Under the pieces are notes generated by a model. It was given only the letters and a program-made list of their open reading frames with translations. It had not been told where the DNA came from and searched no databases. The position numbers and the translations under genes are program-made. Of a stretch of 64,000 nt of DNA, positions 56,101-64,000 are shown piece by piece; position 1 is the first letter of the stretch, and every line of letters begins with the position of its first letter. Source of the DNA: Dipteris shenzhenensis (taxonomy: Eukaryota > Polypodiophyta > Polypodiopsida > Gleicheniales); the NCBI GenBank assembly GCA_047967505.1, contig CM106539.1. One strand, written 5' to 3'.

Positions 56101-59100
56101 TGAAGAGAAGGATTATGCTATAATATAGGGGAACTGCATGTCCTTACTTATGAACGATGGCAAATAATTAGCGGCGAGGACATAAATTTGATGAGCATAA
56201 AGGGTTTGAAATTATACTGAGGAAACTCAAAAAAGTGTCTTAACTATTGGGAGATTGAATTCAACCCATCAACTCGATACTATGTTCTACCCTTGTCTAT
56301 TTTGTAGCAAGATGGTTGCTTCTTTTAAAAATAAAATTTGATATAAAGTTGTTCTTTATTTCTTGTGGACAAGGATGTCAAAAATATTGGGCAAAAGTTT
56401 TGCCCCAAAAAAAAAAAGGGCAAAAGTTGCATGGGGTTACAATGTCAAGCAAAAGTAAGGCACCATTAATTTTAAAGACAACCACATGCACCTAAATATC
56501 ATGTGATCTTTGAAAACTTTACATTTTTACTGTTTATGCTTTTGAAAAATGACATTAAATCATCCGCTTTTGCATATTTTAAAAATTCCTTAAAAGTCTC
56601 TTTTGGAAGCTTTAAGGGCATACATTTTTAAACAATACTTTGATCTTGGAAAATCACAATATTTCTTCATTTCATGATACTGACTCCTTAGGCTACTTAA
56701 TGATGACTCAAAGAACCTTCCCCTCAACTCCACTCATGTGAATCCAATTCACCTCAATCGCTACTAGGACATTGACCCACCTTTTTCAACCAAATTGGAC
56801 CTCAATTTCTTGTGACTCAAACTGGTACCTCTACCTCCCAATTTTCTTATTACGGTATTGACCAGCTCTTTGATATTGACTTTAGCAATTCAAAAGGGAA
56901 TAATCTTTGCATGACAAAGACAACCCATATATTGCTTACTACCCTTCAAATTATCAACTAATTCAAAATTGTATTGAACTATTGACATATTTTCTTTGTT
57001 TTTGTTCTCCAAGATATAGATCTCTTTCTTTCCTTGTAATATTTCTTAATGCAACGTGTCGACTAGTATATACAACATTAAAGTGGTAATTAATTATTTT
57101 TAACATCTCAACACATAGCTATCCTTTTATGGCCCTATTGAGTCTACATAATATTCTTTATAGAGAAAGGGATTTCCCTTTCCTTAAAGGTGAATACAAG
57201 ATGCTAACGCCCATTGCATTATCCAAATGCACTAGTTTTTCATAAAATGAGGGATAGTAGGATCCACATGGTGTCAAAAACCAAGTTTCCTTTTCTTAAA
57301 CATAGAAATGATACTTGCAATCTAGTAGATGCTCCTAGCAGCCAGCTCCTCACCATGAGCAATTGATATTTTACTATCCCATAGATATGGATATTTGGCA
57401 ACAAAAGATTTGACTTATCTAGTAGGACCATTTCCTTGATCCCTAATATAAGATCTTAATGAACCAAAACCATAACTTTACATAGAAATATGATACGCTT
57501 TAATATATAGTGCGGTACATATGTATTTTCATCAAAGTTTTATAGTTGTTTTTAATTTTATATAATAATCTTAAAACATGATAGTAAAGTATTATGTTAT
57601 TGAATTTATTATAAGGTTGTACAAGAAAGCCAAAGGTAGATAAGAAAAGGAAATTGCATAGAGACCTACTAGATGCTATCATCACCATATCTCTTTGTTT
57701 TACAAACTAGAGCCAGATTGATTTTGAAATACTACTAAAGTTGGAGCTTATAATGTCCTTAGTCTTTTAATGTGAGTGAAAGATGAGTTGTTAGTATTGC
57801 ATGACTCTTTTAGAGGATGAAGTCAATACAAGAAAACCTCCAAAATATTTAAAAAAATATCCGAGTTATTTTGTGAAAAAGAGGTTTTTTGATTACAATA
57901 ACTTGCTAACAATGGTCCAAATTATTTACATTTACTCATAATTTCGTATAAAAAGTAGACTTTTTGTGAAGTCACAAACCATAGACTACCACGTAGAGAC
58001 CAAGATGTGCAAAGGCCACTTCAGAGGTAATACCCCAAATTGAATTTAGGGCTTACAAGCTCCTTGAGACTCCCCTTCTATTGATTAAAAATCCCCCCAC
58101 ATCCACATATGCTCTCATAGGACTTTTTCCCCCAATTTAAAAGTTGTATGCAAGTGGACCACATATGGAGCCCATGTTCCCATGAAAGATTGAGGCAGAA
58201 TCCTCTAATGGTTTTGGCATTTGAAAGGATGCTAGTATCCAATATGAAGGCTAGCCGCTTGTCATGACAACAAAGTTTGAAAAAAACTTATTAGATTTTG
58301 TGGATGAATCTTTTCATGGTTTGAAATGAACTTTTCAGAACACCATTGATGCTTGCATCTAATATCATCTTAATCAACTTTTTGTGGGAGATTTGTAGGA
58401 GATGGGGATATGTAGAAAGAAGGCTCCATAAACATGCAACTTGGCACTAATTATGCCAAAGATGAAGGCTCCAAGCACTTAGAACTTAGATTGAGAAATA
58501 GCATGTGAGACATGTTGCTAGCATAATTACTGAGCCTCAATTCAATCAAATACTAGTGAATCCAAAAATACCACAAGCATAATTGGAGGAAGAAACATTG
58601 GCTATCGTGAACATTTGTCTTAATAAGGCACCAATAGGAAGATTTTGAGAAATTGCACGATAACATGCAAAAGTTCAAGGTATGGGTGGAGATAAAAACG
58701 ACTAGGTGACTTAAACAAAGGATGACATGTCATTTTGATTTGGATACAAATATTACACCAAGAATGTAAATATAATGTATAGCAGGAACATGCGACTCAT
58801 ATATCAATACGATACATGGGAATTTCTACAATTGAGATCACACTATTTCACATAATGCTTGTTGGCCATACTTATTAAAAGCCATTAGCAATTGTAGAAA
58901 CCATGCCACTTGTTGAATTAACACATATGAGAATTGCACTATGATTTACTAGTGAACGTGGATCTACTATAGATTACCTTAGCATACCAAGTCTTTCTAG
59001 GTAGGACCATCACTAAGAGAAGCATATGTACTTCATAACTTGGAATAGATATATTAACCATTCAAAATAAATAGATAACAATCCAAGTCATCTTGGAATG

Positions 59101-59317
59101 CAAAAAATGAAATCGATTAATCCATTAACAATCAAAAGCCTTATGGAAATAGTAGGAGATATAAAGAGTGACATAAATGATCTAATAGCAGAACTTAGAC
59201 TAATTGTAGACTCAGAGCCCAATGCTTCCAAAGGTGAGAATGATACAACCCTTGGGGATACTTTAGGATTAAAAGCATGAATAGATAGAAATTGGTACTT
59301 TTACGATGGACATGGAA
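53151..59317. other. AT-rich intergenic region without recognisable gene
   Basis: About 6 kb, markedly AT-rich, with only short chance ORFs and no recognisable domain, tRNA or LTR pair. The relic at 59318 suggests some of it is ancient copia sequence. Confidence 0.5.
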
Positions 59318-59491
59318 TGCACCATACACATTGAGATTCAATATCACTTTGTGTACAAGTTCATCATGGATGGAGAGGTTGAGCTGGTCTATTCTCCAAC
59401 TTAAACAAATGGTGAAGAAGTCTTCATGAAGGCTCTTGGGAGAGATTTGATGGAGCAACATGTTCATCATCTCAGCATTGGAAGGCATTGA
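59318..59491 (+). pseudogene. Ancient Ty1/copia RNase H relic
   Basis: The plus strand reads IHIEIQYHFVYKFIMDGEVE and LVYSPT, a stop, then EEVFMKALGRDLMEQ. This follows the KHIEIRYHFIR...GxVELxYxxT...ADIFTKALxR order of copia RNase H. It is strongly decayed. Confidence 0.65.
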
Positions 59492-60102
59492 GTAGCATGG
59501 ATGCCTTGTAGGTAAAAGTTGAGATATTGGATGGAGGCCCACTGGAAATCAAGTGTGGCCTGACGGCAAGTAGACAAAGAGATATGTATGCTTGAATTGA
59601 TATCCATTTTAGTGAAGTTACAAAGAGACGGAATTTAAATACCATTTAAAACAATTATCCATACTCTTACAAAACGATTCTTATTTATTCTTTACATCAA
59701 ATCAAAACTTGGCACTTAAACATTTATGTGAACAACATTTAGTGGATGAATCTTCATGTACATTAATTATATAGGCATAGATTGTGAATGCACCAATTAT
59801 CATTTATACAAAAATGGCTACCTACAATTTGCTTTATAATTATTTATATGAATGCCCTATAAATTTGGTAAAATCAGAATATTGTTTTTGAACCTTAGTG
59901 ATGCTAAATGTTCATGAAGTGTACCAGGTTGGGCACGGGTAAGACAGAGTATTAGATAGGAAGTCATGTGTTGGATCTTGTACATGAGTGGGTTTTGGGA
60001 AAACAATGATGGAATGCTTTGATTGAATAATATACTAGATGGTAATAAGAAGAAGAGATGTTATATTGAATGTGTCTTAATAAAAAAATTCAATTACTTA
60101 AA
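59492..60102. other. Intergenic, nothing recognised
   Basis: AT-rich, non-coding. Confidence 0.5.
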
Positions 60103-60267
60103 GACATCAACAATTCATTATCTCAAAATATATAAAGCTCAGCAAAAATAGTGAATAGTTCTCAACAAGATATAGCCAAAGACATTGACAATTCATTTTT
60201 CACTCTCTCAAAATATATAAAGCTCAACCAAAAAAGTGCATCAGCTCTCAACAAGATGCAATCAAAG
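60103..60267. repeat. Diverged tandem duplication (~80 bp unit)
   Basis: Unit 1 (60103-60180) and unit 2 (60181-60267) share CAATTCAT, CTCAAAATATATAAAGCTCA and CTCAACAAGAT. The second has a short insertion. Confidence 0.75.
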
Positions 60268-61589
60268 AAAATAATGAAATCATATGCAAGGAGATCAATG
60301 TATCATGGACTTTTCAAAGTGCTAAAGGATTAATGACAATCCTCAAGGGAATTACCATTAATCATTTGTTCATCATGTATGGGTTATTTCAATAAGTTAA
60401 TTGTAAAGGCAAAGAGCATTGACATTTCATGGAGAGAATCATGCAATAGATCAAGGTACATCATCAACATCAACAATTGGATTTCTTAATGTGCAATCAA
60501 CTTCAAGTGATATGACAGGAATTTTAGCATGGAATTAGATCTGGAAAAGGTCATTCCAAGAAAGTTAGCAATAGACACTTAGGTACATCAAAAGTTTTCC
60601 AGGTGCACAAATAAGATTTCGTAGGTTTTTTTCGTTCTCAAGCAATATTTTATGGTGAAAAGTTCTCCAAACTACATCACTCTACTTCAATGGTGACACA
60701 CTCATACATGATCACATAACAATAATCTCATACGATACTAGCAAGGTTAGTCAAGTTAGCAGACCATTCATGGATAGAGTCGCATCTTCAAGTCATAAAG
60801 AAATTCCAAATTTAGCTCAAAAGAATTCAACAAATGATTAATATTTTGTTTAAGAGGAATAGAACTTCAACAACTAATGGACGAAACTCTACATACAAAG
60901 CTGCTCAAATTGAACAATTCTTAGCTTCATCAATTTTCATCCATAAGGTTTATTATGTCATTTCTTCTAAATCTCACATAAAAGGCTTCATAAACAAATA
61001 AGGATAATGAGTTACTGACATCTCCTAAAGACCATTTTCCCTTAACAAGCTCAACTCTTAAGAGGAGGGATGATGGCTAGGTTGTACTTCGTTTACATTG
61101 TTCCACTATGTAGTAAGTGTGCTCAGCCATATACTACTTTGAATTTTTCATTTTTCGAGTTTTCAATTCTAGAAATCCATTTTTTTTTTGTTATGCATGA
61201 ACCTAGTGCACAACAAAAGGAAAAAAAGAGGGTGTAATTCAAGAGGGCGTGCTGAGAATGGTATAAATTGCACCATATACTAAGGTCTAGTGAGGATCTT
61301 AAATAAGGACATGGGTGTTCTCATTTTCTTTCATTTGCAATCTAATGTAGTCAGCAGATTGTGGCCTCCTCTTCAAGAGATAAAAAACACAAATATTTGA
61401 TCAAATGTACTATAAGATTATACATGATCTCCCTTCCCACACTCTCCCTAATTGCTATCAATGAGTTGTTTATACTAATGATGGTTATTATTATAAAAAG
61501 AGTGATCATAGTCTAGTAGCTCAATGGTGATTTCTAAGCCGACTTGGTAGCGGTTTGTGTTTATGCAATTGAAATTGCTTCAAAAAAAT
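60268..61589. other. Intergenic; possible polypurine tract near 61055
   Basis: No gene. AAGAGGAGGGA at 61059-61069 followed by TGATGGC is LTR-like, but no partner exists in the window. Confidence 0.3.
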
Positions 61590-62330
61590 ATGGGTATCCT
61601 CCCCCTTCGTCCACTTCATCTTTCTCATCCTGTTCTCCCTCCTTTCTCCACTTTTTGAATTTCCCATTTTCCCCCATCCCCCTTTTAAATTTCCTAGTTT
61701 CTCCCATCCCTCTTCTAAATTTCCCATTTTCCCCATCCCCTTTCTTTTTTTCTCCCCCTTCTAAATTTCCCATTTCCCCCTCTTCCCTATACCTCCATTG
61801 CCCTCTTTATCCCCTTCTTTTTTTCCCCTTTTGCTCTCGCTTCTTTCTCCCATTGCCGTTTTCTCCCCTCCTTTCTCATCCATTTCTTCCCCAATTCTCA
61901 TTTATCCTTCATTCACTCCTCTCATGCATCAATCCTATCCATCTCATGTCCTATTCCCCTCATTAGTGCATGTCCATCCTTGATATATAGCCCTTCCAAT
62001 GCATACATATCCCCCTTTCCACATTCATCCCCTTGCCCATATTCAGCCCTGTGATATTCAGCCTCTTTAATAAACTCATCCCATCCTTCATATTTAGCCC
62101 CTCTCTCCATCCACATTCAGCCCCTCCATATCCATCCTCTCCCACAAACTCAATCTATCCTTCATATTCATCCCCTCTCGAGCATCCATATTCAGCCCCT
62201 CCCATGCATCCATACTCAACCCCTCCATATTTAGCCTCTCCCATAAACTCAATCCATCATTCATATTTAGGCCCACTTTCTCCCCACCTTATTTCCCCTC
62301 TCTCTCCTCCTTCTTTCATGTTTTTGAGAT
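61590..62330. repeat. Polypyrimidine block with ~30-bp and ~100-bp minisatellites
   Basis: The plus strand is nearly pure C/T for long runs. At 61650-61790 a unit of about 30 bp (TCTAAATTTCCCATTTTCCCC) repeats four to five times. At 62020-62275 longer units with TATTCAGCCCCTCC and CATAAACTCAATCC repeat. The ORFs it gives on both strands are by-products. Confidence 0.8.
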
Positions 62331-62423
62331 TTTAACTATTTGTGAGCACATTCATTTACCCCTATTCCTTCATTTTTATGCTTCATATTGATAGAGCATC
62401 CAAACCCTCACCAATCTTCCTAG

Positions 62424-62834
62424 AATCCCAACCCTATTGTCAATTTCTTGATAATCTGGGACAAGGATTCCTTACTATCTCATGTTCGAGAGAACCTCGA
62501 CTATGATAAACTTCAGATCAATTATAAGGTGGCCGTGGGAGAAGATTCTTGGACCCCACATAGAATATGATTTGAGAGAAACACTTGGCAACGAGAAAAC
62601 AATGACATAAAACACTACAATTATGTATGGCAAGAGCAAGAGAGATATGATATAGACAAGTCAACCTGCATAGATTTGATCACGATTGATGTTCATGAAT
62701 TCATGGATCGAAGATACATGACCCAAGAAGAGTACAATTGGATTCATGAACACCTAGAAGAGAGTGTCAATAGTTGCCCTCTGAGAGATGACAATGAAAG
62801 CCCTAGTGATAGTGATACCAATGCTAGTTATTAG
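62424..62834 (+). pseudogene. Unrecognised ORF with one internal stop
   Basis: An open frame of 136 codons except for one TGA (near 62560). Phrases include YKVAVGEDSWTPHRI before the stop, and NTWQRENND, YVWQEQERYDID and EEYNWIHEHLEES after it, with an acidic Ser/Asp end. Composition looks protein-like (Trp, Tyr, charged residues), unlike the surrounding AT-rich sequence. I do not recognise a family. It could be the end of a transposon ORF or a broken host exon. Confidence 0.4.
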
Positions 62835-64000
62835 TAGATTAATGTATATCTATTTGTACAAATATTATAATCTCTTTTTACTTTGATAGATATTTTGAAA
62901 ATTAGCTAAGTATTTTCACATCAATGAGATTGACAAAGATGCCATTTTAAAATCCATTTTTATTTTGTATCATTAGATTTCATATTGTGTTGTAGCACTT
63001 GCTTTACACTTCTTTAGGGAGGAGAAGCAAGAGAGAACAAGAGGCCTCCTCTTTCACCTCGTCTTCTCCCTTTGGGGTTATGATTTTCTTTTTTAAGTAC
63101 CGTTTTTATGCTTTGGGTTTTGTAGCATTCTCTTTTCCATGTTTGGTTTTATGCTTTTCCATATTATGTTTTGTTTTTATGCTTCATGTGGGCTAAAGAC
63201 CTTTGGAATGTAGGATGTTAGGCGGTGACAACTCTCATGGGAGAAAAAGGGGTTTCTTCCACCACCTTGGGTATGAGCAAGGAAAAGGTGAAAAAGTTGT
63301 TTTGCAGGTTTAAACCCCTCCCAAAGGGATAACCTCCTATGAGAACTCACAGAGAAGAGAGAGAAGAGAGAAGGCATACAACCTGACTCCATCTTATCTC
63401 TCAAGGGACCCCCAATACCTCAACTGGGGAGAGAGAGAGTTTTTGTTGCAAATGCTCTTCCACAAGGTGTGGAAGTATTGGTGTGCAAAAGCTAGATCCC
63501 AAGCTTCCACAACTCTCCCATACTCAGTTGATGCCCATCAAGGATACAAAGGGTAAAAGGGTAATCAACCAAATGCATCGGCTCTGCAGCTCAGCATGTA
63601 AGAGAGTCATGGTGGACTTTTCACACCAGTTCTCTTCATGCTTATAGAATCCGTGTTGGATATGATTGATATACATGCTTACTCTTTTTGTTTAGATTAT
63701 TGGCTTTGCATGTGGATGGGAAGGTTGTTATGGATTGCCTATAATACATGCTTGTACCCACATGCTTCCTCATCGAAAATGGTTGTTAGTAATTCATCGT
63801 TCCTCTACATGCATTGCTATATACATTCATGTCCTTTACATGGTTTCGCATTGATATGTTTTGGATAGTTTTGTATGGAAGTGTTCATGCATAGGAATGT
63901 TGCGTTATTAACTTTTGATGCTCAATTGTTACATGTATATAAATCCATGTATATAAACCCTAATCCTCATTGTTATCGCTTTGTTGACTCATTTTGTAGA
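62835..64000. other. Intergenic, nothing recognised
   Basis: Non-coding, with a short GA tract at 63428-63440 and a GTGTGGAAG inverted phrase near 63465. No gene, tRNA or LTR pair seen. Confidence 0.5.

Noticed and set aside
61505-61570. tRNA-like phrase (TAGCTCAATGGT)
   Set aside because: No acceptor stem or T-loop GTTCRANNC can be matched around it.
61521-62335. Several ORFs on both strands
   Set aside because: They come from the pyrimidine minisatellites; repeated in all frames.
1-64000. CRISPR arrays, bacterial operons or plastid genes
   Set aside because: Nothing of the kind is present; spliced exons and plant retrotransposons show nuclear plant DNA.

Overview
The window is nuclear DNA of a land plant with a large, transposon-rich genome. 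One gene dominates: a receptor-like cytoplasmic kinase of the CRLK1 type (calcium/calmodulin-regulated receptor-like kinase). It is on the + strand, with seven exons between 11243 and 52869 that join in phase into a 425-residue protein. Nearly everything else is transposable-element DNA, microsatellite or AT-rich non-coding sequence. The many divergent Ty1/copia, Ty3/gypsy chromovirus and LINE relics, together with introns of 24.5 kb and 14.4 kb, would suit a fern or other non-flowering plant. That placement is inference; nothing here proves it.

Layout. 1-11242, upstream of the gene: a chromovirus integrase/chromodomain tail (262-947), a copia pol fragment with its 3' LTR (1423-3336), a decayed + strand LINE (3340-7046), a young 2.24-kb non-autonomous LTR element (7095-9333, target-site duplication TTGGG), a LINE tail, and a minus-strand LTR plus leader (9640-10372). 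11563-36103, intron 1: a copia RNase H relic, a minus-strand copia (13680-18932) that itself carries a 1.43-kb insertion, a short LTR element, a minus-strand gypsy gag split by a structurally complete copia (20704-26058, duplication AAACG), and a minus-strand LINE split by a gag-only LTR element (31692-34420, duplication TTACG). 36258-50643, intron 2: about 2.3 kb without recognisable coding sequence, a minus-strand LINE of about 6.3 kb with ORF1, endonuclease, reverse transcriptase and zinc-knuckle regions (38640-44990), then copia and gypsy scraps and a 225-bp foldback element. 50644-52869: exons 3 to 7 with short introns. 52870-64000, downstream: AT-rich sequence with a copia RNase H relic, tandem repeats, a long polypyrimidine block and one unrecognised broken ORF.

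The kinase exons are intact: no stops, frames joining at every junction, GT-AG borders, and all kinase catalytic residues present. The gene therefore appears functional despite carrying about 39 kb of mobile DNA in two introns. The points most worth following are the two non-autonomous gag-bearing LTR elements with nearly identical LTRs, the 72-bp tandem duplication that copies the intron 6 splice donor, and the strong hairpins in introns 2 and 3.
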